Shown piece by piece: positions 7,859 through 15,286 of a DNA stretch of 64,000 nucleotides. The translations under genes and the position numbers were made by a program. The notes under the pieces were generated by a model. The model was not told the DNA's origin. It did not search any database and worked only from the letters and a program-made list of their open reading frames with translations. The stretch spans positions 682,001 through 746,000 of the forward strand of contig CAWIMC010000013.1 in the NCBI GenBank assembly GCA_963837005.1, read 5' to 3'. Every line of letters begins with the position of its first letter. The first letter of the stretch is position 1. Origin of the DNA: CALDTK01 sp963837005 (GTDB lineage Bacteria > Bacteroidota > Bacteroidia > Chitinophagales > Saprospiraceae).

Positions 7859-9214
7859 CTATAGAAACGCCTTCACCGCTTCACTTAGGTCATACACCGT
7901 CCCCTTTTCTCCCTTCGCTGCTGCCTTGACCACGCTCGCTGCGGCCGCAGAGCGGTAGCCACTCGCGCAGTGCACTACAATCGGTCTGTCGGAGCTGATC
8001 TCGTCGGCGCGTTCCTGTAAGTCGGGAAGGGGTATGTTGATAGCGTTCGGGAAGACCATGCCGCCCTCCTCTACCTCGCTGGCGTTGCGGACGTCGACGA
8101 TGGTGTAGTTGCCTGGTGCAGCTTTGAAGGCCGCGAGGTCGAGTGCCTTCATCGTAGTCATTGGCTGCCCTACTTCTACCGTGAGACCCGCCTCTACAAA
8201 GGCCTCGTAGCCGATTTTGGCGGAAGCCGCGATGGCGTCGTCGAGTTGTTGCTGGTCGGCAGCTACCAGGTAGAATGGGGTCTCCGGCGGGACGAGCGTC
8301 CCTAGCCAAGTCTCGAATTTGCCGTCGAGTTGGATGTTGAGGGCACCCTGGTAAAAGCCCTTCTTAAAGGTCGCCTCGTCGCGGACGTCGACGACGGTCA
8401 CGTCGGCTTCCGGCTTTGCGTCGGCATCCAGACGGCGCACGGCGTCGATGCTGGCCTGGTAGGCGGGGGCGCCGCGCTGATTCACGTCGACATCGTAACC
8501 GAAGTACCCCGGCACGAAGGGCTGATCGGCGAGCAACCACTCCACGAACTCGGCCTCGGTCTCGTACCCGAAAGCAGGATTCGTGTCGAGCTCCTTGCGG
8601 ATGGTGCTCGTGCGCTCGTCGCTCATGCCCTTGCCGCAGAGGCTGCCGGCGCCGTGGGCGGGGTAGACGACGGCGGCGGGATTGACGTTGGCGAGTTTGT
8701 CGTTGAGGCTCGCGAACATCGCCGCGGCCAGGTCCTCGCGCTTCGACTTCGCGTTGCCGGCGGACTCGCGGAGGTCGGGACGCCCGACGTCCCCGACGAA
8801 GAGCGTGTCGCCCGTGAAGACCGCCACCTCCTCCTGGCTACCATCCACGAGCACGACCGAGATACTGTCCGGACTGTGACCCGGGGTGTTGATCGCGCGG
8901 AAGGTGTAGTCGCCCACCCGGAGTTCGTCCCCATCATCGAAGCCCTCGTGGGGGTAGGCCGCGGTGGTTTTGGCGGAAGCGTAAATAGTCGCGCCCGTCC
9001 GCTGCTGCAGCTCCAGGTGCCCGGACACGAAATCTGCGTGTGGGTGCGTCTCGATGATGGCGACGAGCTCGGCCTCGTGCTCGTCGACGAACTGCAGGTA
9101 GGCCGTCGGATTGCGCGCCGGATCAACGACGACCACCTGGCGGTCGATGAGGATGGCGTAGGAGGCGTGCGCGAGGGACTCGTCGTAGATCTGTTCGACG
9201 TGGAAGGTGCTCAT
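7859..9214 (-). CDS. Metallo-beta-lactamase fold hydrolase with two rhodanese domains (persulfide dioxygenase-like)
   Basis: 451 residues. Residues 1-230 are a metallo-beta-lactamase domain of the ETHE1/Blh type: ETHPHADFVSGH, TPGHSPDSIS, FTGDTLFVGDVGRPDL and VYPAHGAGSLCGKGM supply the metal ligands. Two rhodanese domains follow. The first (about 260-350) lacks a catalytic cysteine (FYLVAADQ), while the second (about 365-451) has the loop VVHCASGYRS with the active cysteine. Such enzymes oxidise glutathione or low-molecular-weight persulfides to sulfite and move sulfane sulfur. It is divergent from the DsrE-like gene and upstream of the two YeeE/YedE genes on the same strand, a typical Bacteroidota sulfide-handling set. 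Confidence 0.9.
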   Translation of the reverse strand: MSTFHVEQIYDESLAHASYAILIDRQVVVVDPARNPTAYLQFVDEHEAELVAIIETHPHADFVSGHLELQQRTGATIYASAKTTAAYPHEGFDDGDELRVGDYTFRAINTPGHSPDSISVVLVDGSQEEVAVFTGDTLFVGDVGRPDLRESAGNAKSKREDLAAAMFASLNDKLANVNPAAVVYPAHGAGSLCGKGMSDERTSTIRKELDTNPAFGYETEAEFVEWLLADQPFVPGYFGYDVDVNQRGAPAYQASIDAVRRLDADAKPEADVTVVDVRDEATFKKGFYQGALNIQLDGKFETWLGTLVPPETPFYLVAADQQQLDDAIAASAKIGYEAFVEAGLTVEVGQPMTTMKALDLAAFKAAPGNYTIVDVRNASEVEEGGMVFPNAINIPLPDLQERADEISSDRPIVVHCASGYRSAAAASVVKAAAKGEKGTVYDLSEAVKAFL

Positions 9215-9318
9215 GGGTGGCGTTCGATAGGGTTACGGCCGTGCAGCAGCGCTGCCGGGAATGCGAATTTAGGAAGGGGGTGTGCCGCCGTTCGGCTACC
9301 TGTGTTACAGAGGCTGGG

Positions 9319-9732
9319 CTAGTGAGGTAAGCGTGTCCGCAAAACCCCGTACACGTAGGTCCCCAGTAACGAAGCCAGGATGACGAGCCCGATCATCCAA
9401 ACACCCTGCCCCAGCAGCGTAAACATCGGCCCCGGGCACGCCCCTGTCATCGCCCAGCCGAGTCCGAAGATGGTGCCGCCGAAGAGGTAACGGGGTACGG
9501 TAAAATCCTTCGGCTTCAGGTTCCACGCCTCGCCGTCGATCGTCGTCCAGCCCGAGCGTTTTGCGAAAGCGATACCCACCACGCCGCACACCACGGCCGT
9601 ACCAATGATACCGTACATGTGGAAGCTCTCGAAGCGGAACATCTCGTAAATCCGGAACCAGGACACGGCCTCGGATTTGGTCATCACGATACCGAAGAAG
9701 GTGCCGATCAGTAGATAGAATGCGGTGCGCAT
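9319..9732 (-). CDS. YeeE/YedE family sulfur transport protein, small subunit (DUF6691-like)
   Basis: 137 residues with four predicted membrane segments. The signature FGLGWAMTGACPGP (about residues 92-105) carries the cysteine found in thiosulfate/sulfur-transport YeeE proteins. Two short YeeE/YedE genes of this kind (PmpA/PmpB) usually sit next to a persulfide dioxygenase, as here. A 33-bp spacer separates it from the next YeeE gene upstream, so both probably share one transcript with it leading into this gene. Confidence 0.85.
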   Translation of the reverse strand: MRTAFYLLIGTFFGIVMTKSEAVSWFRIYEMFRFESFHMYGIIGTAVVCGVVGIAFAKRSGWTTIDGEAWNLKPKDFTVPRYLFGGTIFGLGWAMTGACPGPMFTLLGQGVWMIGLVILASLLGTYVYGVLRTRLPH

Positions 9733-9765
9733 GGGTCTAGGGGTTAGGGTCTAGGGACTAGCGGT

Positions 9766-10350
9766 CTAGACGTAGGTGGTTAGGAGGTACGGCAATACGA
9801 CCCAGGTCATCACTAGTCCGCCGATGAAGAAACCCACCACCGCAATCAAGCTCGGTACCTGAAGGTTCGACAGTCCACTAATGGCGTGGCCACTCGTACA
9901 GCCGCCCGCCCAGCGCGTCCCGAACCCGATCAGGAAGCCGCCTAGGATCAGGAAGGAGAGCGTTTGCCAGGACGCTTCCGCAAAACCGTACAATTCGTGG
10001 GGGACGTAACCGCCGGCCTGCAAGCCAGATGAGGGAGCGTCAATGCTGAGCGTAGCCAAACTAGTCTCCGTGGCGGCGGAAATATCGACCGGCTCCGGAT
10101 TGGCGAGCACGCTCGTCCCGATGAAGCCGCCGATGACGGCACCCGCGACGAAGAGCAGGTTCCACCGCTGCGCCCGCCAGTCGATCCGGAAGAACTCGAC
10201 CGATTTGCCGGCCCCGGCGATCGTGCACATCGTGCGCAGGTTGGAGGACACACCGAACTGCTTGCCGGCGTACAATAGGGCGAACATGACGGCCGAGATC
10301 AGCAGTCCGCTGATCGCCCAGTGCCACGGGCCTTGGATTAAGTCTAACAT
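9766..10350 (-). CDS. YeeE/YedE family sulfur transport protein
   Basis: 194 residues beginning MLDLIQGPWHWAISGL. The longer upstream frame lacks support because it runs into the antitoxin promoter region, so the ATG at 10350 is preferred. It has membrane segments plus the motif GFGTRWAGGCTSGHAISGL (about 145-163) with the conserved cysteine through which YeeE proteins relay sulfur species. It pairs with the shorter homologue at 9319. Copies of the dispersed word in its GCTTCCGCAAAAC form lie inside (9973). Confidence 0.87.
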   Translation of the reverse strand: MLDLIQGPWHWAISGLLISAVMFALLYAGKQFGVSSNLRTMCTIAGAGKSVEFFRIDWRAQRWNLLFVAGAVIGGFIGTSVLANPEPVDISAATETSLATLSIDAPSSGLQAGGYVPHELYGFAEASWQTLSFLILGGFLIGFGTRWAGGCTSGHAISGLSNLQVPSLIAVVGFFIGGLVMTWVVLPYLLTTYV

Positions 10351-10482
10351 TCGATGTGCTTGGCTATGGGGTGGCCCGCCGGATAGGGTAGTGTTTTTGC
10401 GGGCGGGAAAGCCAACCCGCGTACGGGAGAGAAGGTTTGCCGTTGAGCAATGCGTCACCGGGGCGCTCCCGGCGGCAGGCCC

Positions 10483-10490
10483 TACCTTCA
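10483..10490 (+). promoter_or_regulatory. -7 promoter box TACCTTCA before TA pair 2
   Basis: Ends 5 nt before the ATG at 10496; same form and spacing as at the other TA pairs. Confidence 0.55.
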
Positions 10491-10495
10491 CTCCC

Positions 10496-10834
10496 ATGAC
10501 GCAGCTCCGCCCCGACACCGACGCCGACGCCGCCACCCAACTCGCCGTGCTCCGCGACACCCTCGTGGCACATATCTACCGTATAGACCTCCCGGAGCTA
10601 CAGCGCCTCGCCGACGCAGCCGGGGTCTCGATCGCGCCCGAGGCCGCGCCCGAAGCTGCCCCTGCGGATCAGGGCACGGAGGAGTCCACCGCCGAGTTCC
10701 TCGACAGCGTCGGACTTACGGAGCGGGAGTTCGACGATATCATCGAGGGGGGCCGAGCCGCTATCGCCCGGGGTGAGGGCGTTACCCTGGCGCAGATCCA
10801 GGACAAGAGACTCCAGCAACGACAAGCGCTTTGA
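10496..10834 (+). CDS. Antitoxin of RelBE/ParDE-like pair 2
   Basis: 112 residues. Residues 62-100 (AEFLDSVGLTEREFDDII then GGRAAIARGEGVTLAQIQ) align with the antitoxin at 4873, while the N-terminal half differs and includes an Ala/Pro/Glu-rich hinge. The toxin start overlaps the stop by 4 nt. It forms the right edge of the island inserted between response regulator and kinase. Confidence 0.72.
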   Translation: MTQLRPDTDADAATQLAVLRDTLVAHIYRIDLPELQRLADAAGVSIAPEAAPEAAPADQGTEESTAEFLDSVGLTEREFDDIIEGGRAAIARGEGVTLAQIQDKRLQQRQAL

Positions 10835-11157
10835 GCTACCGAGTAGAGTACTCACCCGCGGCTGCCGTAGCCGTAGACGACCTACTCGAGTGGCAATTCG
10901 TCACCTTCGGCAAGAAAGCCGAACAGCAGACGTATCATATATTAGTAGCGTTCGAAGCCCAATTCAGGGAGCGGCCGGAACGCTACAAAAAGCTGCCTAA
11001 CCACTCGAAGCACGGTGACCTGCGGGAGGCGGTGGTCGTATACCACAAGTTTGTCTTTGCGCTCGTGGAAAGCGAGAAGCGCATCGAGATCCTACTCGTC
11101 CGTCACGAGAAGTCCGACGCCAAGAAATTTAGGGCAGACATCCAAAGGCTCGGTTAG
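10831..11157 (+). CDS. RelE/ParE-family toxin 2
   Basis: 108 residues starting with TTG in a TTGA overlap with the antitoxin. It has the RelE/ParE pattern: YRVEYSPAAAVAVDDLLEW, then basic KKLPNHSKHGDLREAVVVYH and a terminal IEILLVRHEKSD. It is homologous in layout to the toxin at 5178. Only 12 bp separate its stop from the histidine kinase start, so read-through into the kinase is possible. Confidence 0.8.
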   Translation: MSYRVEYSPAAAVAVDDLLEWQFVTFGKKAEQQTYHILVAFEAQFRERPERYKKLPNHSKHGDLREAVVVYHKFVFALVESEKRIEILLVRHEKSDAKKFRADIQRLG

Positions 11158-11169
11158 TCTTACCGCCCC

Positions 11170-12471
11170 ATGCCCATGCCCAGCCGACTCCTCGCCTACC
11201 TCCTCCTCGCCCACGCCGCCACCCTGGCCGTGGCCATCTACGCCCTCCGCGAGCGGCCCCTGCTGCTCATCGGTATCGAGGTGGCCGTGGTCATCAGCCT
11301 GCTGGTCGGCGTCTCTATTTGGCGCTCGCACTCCACCAAGCAGCGCATCCTCCGCGACGGGACGGCCGCCCTGCGCGACCAGGATTACTCCCTGCGCCTT
11401 GCGGAGGTAGGCGTCAAGGACCTCGACGAACTTATCGAAGTTTACAACCGCCTCCTCGAGACCATCCGCCGCGAGCGCCTCGACAACCAGCGCCGCCAGT
11501 TTTTCCTCACGCTCCTCGTCGAGTCCACCACGCTAGGCGTCTTCACGATGGACTTCGACGGCCAGCTCGAGCACGTCAACTCCTGGGGCCGCAAGCAACT
11601 CGAGCTGCCGCCGGCCGGTCCGCTTCCGCAAAACCTGAGCGACATCCCTCATCCGCTGGCCCAGGCGCTGGCCAGCCTCGGCGAGGAAGAGCGGCACCTA
11701 CTGCGGCTTCCCAGCAACCAACGTTTCCGCTGTGAGGCGGCCAGCTTCATCGACCGGGGTTTCTCGCGGCGCTTCATCGTGGTGCAGAATATCTCCGGCG
11801 AACTCAACTCCGCCGAGGTCAATGCCTACGGCCAAGTCATTCGCATGATGGCCCACGAGGTCAACAACGCTACCGCCGCGACACGGTCGATGCTCGCGAG
11901 CTTGCTCGATACGGATGACTTAGACGCTGAGGCGTTTCGGGTTTTGGCGAAAGCCTACCTCCCCACCGTCCTCGAGCGCGGCAACGCCACCAACGACTTC
12001 ATGCGCCGCTTTGCGGATGTGGTGCGCCTACCCGATCCCGTCTTCACCCCCGTTGATCTCGCCGATCTCCTCCGTGCCGAAGTCGAACTCCACCGCGTGG
12101 CGTGCGCAGACAGCGGCATCGACATTCAGCTGTCGCCAAAACCTGCTACCGTCTCCGCGGATGCTGTCCTCCTGCGCCAGGTCATCGCTAACGCGCTGGT
12201 CAACGCGCGCGAGAGCATTGAGGCCACCGACCAGCGCGGCCACATTCGCGTAAGCTGCACCGACCACGCCTTCGAAATCGCCGACGACGGACCCGGCATC
12301 GACGCCGAGGCCCAAGAGCTGCTTTTTACGCCCTTCTTCAGTACGAAGGCCACTGGCCAAGGCATTGGCCTGACGCTGATGCGGGACGTGCTGGAGCGCC
12401 ATGGTGCTAGCTATAGCTTGGAAACGGGAGGAGATGGGTGGACGCGGTTGCAGGTGGAGTTCCGCTCGTAA
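11170..12471 (+). CDS. Sensor histidine kinase (NtrY-like)
   Basis: 433 residues. Two N-terminal membrane helices (about 6-25 and 30-50) are followed by a HAMP-like linker, a PAS-like region (about 110-200) and the dimerisation helix with MMAHEVNNATAAT, phospho-acceptor H229. The ATPase domain has N-box NALVNARESIE, G1 DDGPGID and G2 GQGIGLTL. In many Bacteroidota such a kinase directly follows the sigma-54 regulator and FtsX permeases, so this is the probable partner of the protein at 3513, now 6.3 kb away. Dispersed words at 11622, 11941 and 12129. Confidence 0.93.
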   Translation: MPMPSRLLAYLLLAHAATLAVAIYALRERPLLLIGIEVAVVISLLVGVSIWRSHSTKQRILRDGTAALRDQDYSLRLAEVGVKDLDELIEVYNRLLETIRRERLDNQRRQFFLTLLVESTTLGVFTMDFDGQLEHVNSWGRKQLELPPAGPLPQNLSDIPHPLAQALASLGEEERHLLRLPSNQRFRCEAASFIDRGFSRRFIVVQNISGELNSAEVNAYGQVIRMMAHEVNNATAATRSMLASLLDTDDLDAEAFRVLAKAYLPTVLERGNATNDFMRRFADVVRLPDPVFTPVDLADLLRAEVELHRVACADSGIDIQLSPKPATVSADAVLLRQVIANALVNARESIEATDQRGHIRVSCTDHAFEIADDGPGIDAEAQELLFTPFFSTKATGQGIGLTLMRDVLERHGASYSLETGGDGWTRLQVEFRS

Positions 12472-12474
12472 GTC

Positions 12475-12735
12475 CTAGGCGCACGGCTTCCGGCTCCACG
12501 CCGGGCGCACCTCCTGTCGTAAGGCGCGCGGCTTCCGGTCTCCGCGCCGGGCGCGTCACTTGTCGTAAGGCGCACGGATTCCGGCTCCACGCCGGGCGCA
12601 CCTCCTGTGGTAAGGCGCATGGCTTCCGGCTCCGCGCCCTGCTGTGCACGCCCGGCGCGGAGACCGGGAGCCGCGCGCCCTGCTGTGCACGCCCGGCGCG
12701 GAGACCGGGAGCCGCGCGCACGACAGGGCGCCGAG
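12475..12735. repeat. Cluster of GC-rich palindromic REP-like repeats
   Basis: About four units of roughly 45 bp in one orientation (GCGCACGGCTTCCGGCTCC, CGCCGGGCGCACCTCCTG) are followed by two units in the opposite orientation (CGCCCGGCGCGGAGACCGG, GAGCCGCGCGC). Inverted pairs can form long hairpins. They lie between the convergent kinase and DUF1080 genes and may limit transcription. The sequence differs from the RAYT-linked REPs at 27 kb. Confidence 0.75.
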
Positions 12736-12751
12736 TGCAGCCGATCTTTAG

Positions 12752-13528
12752 CTACAGCCGCCGCACTTTGATGCCCCGAAAACGCACCAGGTGCCCGTGA
12801 TCCTGTAGGCCTAAATATCCTTCGTCCACGCTAGCGTAGCTAGGGTAGTCTACAAACTTGCTCTTCGCGAGTCTTGCGTCCCAGTCGGCGTCGTGGAGGG
12901 TGTAGCGCACCACGAGACTGTCGTTGAGGAAGTGCTCGACGGCGTTGCCGCGCTTGGTGATGCGGGCCACGTTCCACTCGCCGGTGGGCTTGGAGAAGTC
13001 TTTCGGCTGGGCATACATGTCATAGCTCGAGCCGGTGAATTGCGCCGGGGTGAGGTCCATGATCTTGCGGTAGGTCGCGTCGTCGAGCATCTGGAACTCC
13101 GGAGCCGAGTGCCAGATCGGTGTCTCCGGCAGCTCTTGCACCAGGTAAAAGGCTCCCGAGTTGGAGGTGTCGGTGAGGGCGTATTGCACCACGAACTCGA
13201 AGTCCTTGTACTTCTCGCGAGTAATGATGTCACCACCAGCCCCGCCGGACTCCTCGTTGCCGCTGTGCTCGACACGAAGCTCGCCGTCGGAGACCGACCA
13301 TCCGGCAGCAGGGAAGTCCGCACGGTTGTAGCCCCGCCAGGCGGAGGTGGTCGTCCCGTCGAAGAGGCTCACCCAACCGTCGGCGGTCTCTTCGGCAGTG
13401 AGGGCGTTGGGGCCGATGACCTCGGTGACCTCTGTGCTCTCGGTTTCGGCGGCGGGTTTGGTGTTGCAGGCCGCACTCGATAGCGCGGCGAGGGTGGCGA
13501 ACAGGAGAAGCCGGGCGGCAGTCGTCAT
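12752..13528 (-). CDS. DUF1080 (3-keto-disaccharide hydrolase-like) lipoprotein
   Basis: 258 residues with a lipoprotein signal (LAALSSAAC, cysteine at about 20) and a single DUF1080 beta-sandwich domain: WVSLFDGTTTSAWRGYN, then EFVVQYALTDTSNSGAFY, PEFQMLDD, GEWNVARITKRGNAVEHFLN and a final GYLGLQDHGHLVRFRGIKVR. Members of the family are periplasmic or surface proteins that bind or cleave oxidised or plain glycans. Single gene; convergent with the histidine kinase. Confidence 0.9.
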   Translation of the reverse strand: MTTAARLLLFATLAALSSAACNTKPAAETESTEVTEVIGPNALTAEETADGWVSLFDGTTTSAWRGYNRADFPAAGWSVSDGELRVEHSGNEESGGAGGDIITREKYKDFEFVVQYALTDTSNSGAFYLVQELPETPIWHSAPEFQMLDDATYRKIMDLTPAQFTGSSYDMYAQPKDFSKPTGEWNVARITKRGNAVEHFLNDSLVVRYTLHDADWDARLAKSKFVDYPSYASVDEGYLGLQDHGHLVRFRGIKVRRL

Positions 13529-14086
13529 CGGTTGAGGAGTTTGGTAGCTCCAAGTATACTGCGATCTGTTCGATTGGCCAGGGGCAGGTCTTCACAGCCG
13601 CGTGACCTACTGTTTGATTTGCATCGTGTCGTGTTACTCTGTCTCGTTCATACACCTGCTCCCGCCCACTGCTGCGGTCCCCGTGGCTCGTTTTGGCGCA
13701 AGCCCTCCTCTTGACCCTCGTCACTGTTTGACCCTCGTCACTGTCGCCCCCGGCTTATCCCCCGCGCAGTCGATATCGCCTCGGGGCTATGTGCTAGGTA
13801 GCCTTTCGGCAAAACAGCTTTTCCAGACGACGGACACCTCATGGCTCGACGTCGCCTACGCTGCCTACACGCCGAAGGTGGCAACCGTCGCGACCCTTCA
13901 ACCCGTCCTCGCTCACGCCCATGACCTTTCGCTGCACCGCCACAACTCGCCTCGGCCCGGGAGACCTGCCTCCTACCGACCTCGACTTTACGGTCTGGTA
14001 CCACGACACCACCGGGTGGTAAGGATGCAACCCATGTGGGTGGCCTGTTGTGTAGTGGGCAGCGTTTCCGCAAAACCTGCCTCGCC
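13529..14086. other. Intergenic stretch with decayed coding signs
   Basis: 558 bp without a convincing intact gene. It carries three copies of the dispersed word (13690, 13801, 14062), which in this window mostly mark coding DNA, and short open stretches such as SLSAKQLFQTTDTSWLDVAY (about 13800-13860). A 33-codon frame from ATG 13920 ends DFTVWYHDTTGW. It is probably the remains of one or two genes. Confidence 0.45.
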
Positions 14087-14611
14087 ATGGCCCGCACGCC
14101 CGCGTCCGAACACGACCCTACCGCCGCCGCCCTCACCCGTCCCGACTGGAAGGCCTTGGCCTACCTCTACGCCACCGACGGACACGCGATCCACGACGCG
14201 GACCTGGCCGTTCACTCTCAACGCGAGCCTCGACTCTTCGAGGGTCTGTCCCGGCTGGTCAATCTGGAACTCGTCGACTACGATCGCCAGGAGCGGGCGT
14301 ACTACCTCAACTTCGACGGCTTTGCGCTGGTTGAGGGCCACGCGGAGGAGCAGGCCGAGACGGTCGTGGCGATCAAGGCGCTCCGGGCCCGGCAGCCGGC
14401 CTACCAGTACACGCTCGGGAGTCTGCGGTGGCTCCTGATAGGCATCGTGGCGATCGCGGGGCTGGCCGTGCTCACCGAAGGCAGCCGCTCGGAGCCCCCC
14501 CGCCGCGCCGCTACCTATACCGCGCTTGATTCTGCGACCTGGGTGTTGATCAGGGAGGAATTGTCGCGGGTGCGAGATTCGGTGTCGGCAGGGGGGCAAG
14601 CGGTCGAGTAA
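14087..14611 (+). CDS. Hypothetical protein with one C-terminal membrane helix
   Basis: 174 residues, family not recognised. Residues 1-105 are soluble and mixed-charge (KALAYLYATDGHAIHDADLA looks helical). A hydrophobic segment (about 112-128, LLIGIVAIAGLAVL) is followed by about 45 polar residues. The ATG at 14087 was chosen because the frame upstream is spacer with a dispersed word. It is followed at 60 bp by the gamma-glutamylcyclotransferase-like gene on the same strand. Confidence 0.6.
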   Translation: MARTPASEHDPTAAALTRPDWKALAYLYATDGHAIHDADLAVHSQREPRLFEGLSRLVNLELVDYDRQERAYYLNFDGFALVEGHAEEQAETVVAIKALRARQPAYQYTLGSLRWLLIGIVAIAGLAVLTEGSRSEPPRRAATYTALDSATWVLIREELSRVRDSVSAGGQAVE

Positions 14612-14671
14612 GCGGGGGGGCTGCCAATACGGCGCTGGGTGGCGTTTACCTTCCCGGCTCGAGACGACGAT

Positions 14672-15097
14672 ATGCCTGATATCAACACTGTCCTCTTCGT
14701 ATACGGCCTTTTGCGCAGTGACATGTCGGCGGGGCTCCAGTCCTTCGTGCCGGGCAAGGCGCGCCTGCTGGGGCGGGCTACTGTCGGCGGGCGACTGTAC
14801 GATCTGGAGGACTTCCCAGGCCTCGTGCTCGATGGGTCTGGGTCGCGGGTATTGGGGGAGGTCTGGGAGGTGACCGATGTGCTGGCCTGGCCGGTGTTGG
14901 ACGAGTTTGAAGACGTCCGCTTGGAGGGGACGGGGCTGTACCGCCGGGAGGCCATCGAGGCGGTGCTGGAGGATGGGCGGCAGGTTTTGGCGCAAGCCTA
15001 TTTGTACAATCGCGCCGTCGATGGGTTGATCTTGGTGGCGAGTGGAGACTGGGCGCGAAGACAGACTAACCAGGTCGGCACTGATCACGCCAGTTGA
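14672..15097 (+). CDS. Gamma-glutamylcyclotransferase-like (AIG2/GGCT) protein
   Basis: 141 residues with the GGCT-like fold: N-terminal FVYGLLRSDMS (family YGxLR signature), GEVWEVTDV, LDEFED with the catalytic-type glutamate and the conserved YLYNR. Family members act on gamma-glutamyl or related peptides; the exact substrate is unknown. A TACCTTCC box lies at 14647-14654, 17 nt upstream. A close paralogue lies at 48832 (minus); both share VYGLLRSDMSAGLQSFVPGK. A dispersed word at 14984 encodes VLAQA. Confidence 0.85.
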   Translation: MPDINTVLFVYGLLRSDMSAGLQSFVPGKARLLGRATVGGRLYDLEDFPGLVLDGSGSRVLGEVWEVTDVLAWPVLDEFEDVRLEGTGLYRREAIEAVLEDGRQVLAQAYLYNRAVDGLILVASGDWARRQTNQVGTDHAS

Positions 15098-15286
15098 ACG
15101 CCACCGCCGCCCCTCGCACAAAGCTTACAGAAGAGAGAGCCTCGATCCCCGGGGACGCCTTGCGCGACTATGCTTGCCAAAACCCTAGCACAATATGATT
15201 TTTAAGGAAGTACAAAACGGTGATCCTGCCACGGTGTAGAGGCTGCATCCTGGCCGGTGTTGGACGTTTTTGAGGATGCGTGCACC
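15098..15286 (+). pseudogene. Spacer with short GGCT gene fragment
   Basis: At about 15248-15275 the sequence CTGGCCGGTGTTGGACG followed by TTTGAGGATG repeats the part of the gene at 14672 that encodes WPVLDEFED. The rest is not recognisable. It looks like a remnant of a local duplication. Confidence 0.4.

Noticed and set aside
8330..9322. 330-codon plus-strand frame
   Set aside because: Antisense shadow of the metallo-beta-lactamase/rhodanese gene, caused by high GC codon use.
13988..15121. 377-codon minus-strand frame
   Set aside because: Antisense of the hypothetical gene at 14087 and the cyclotransferase-like gene at 14672, the second of which has a clear family and promoter box.
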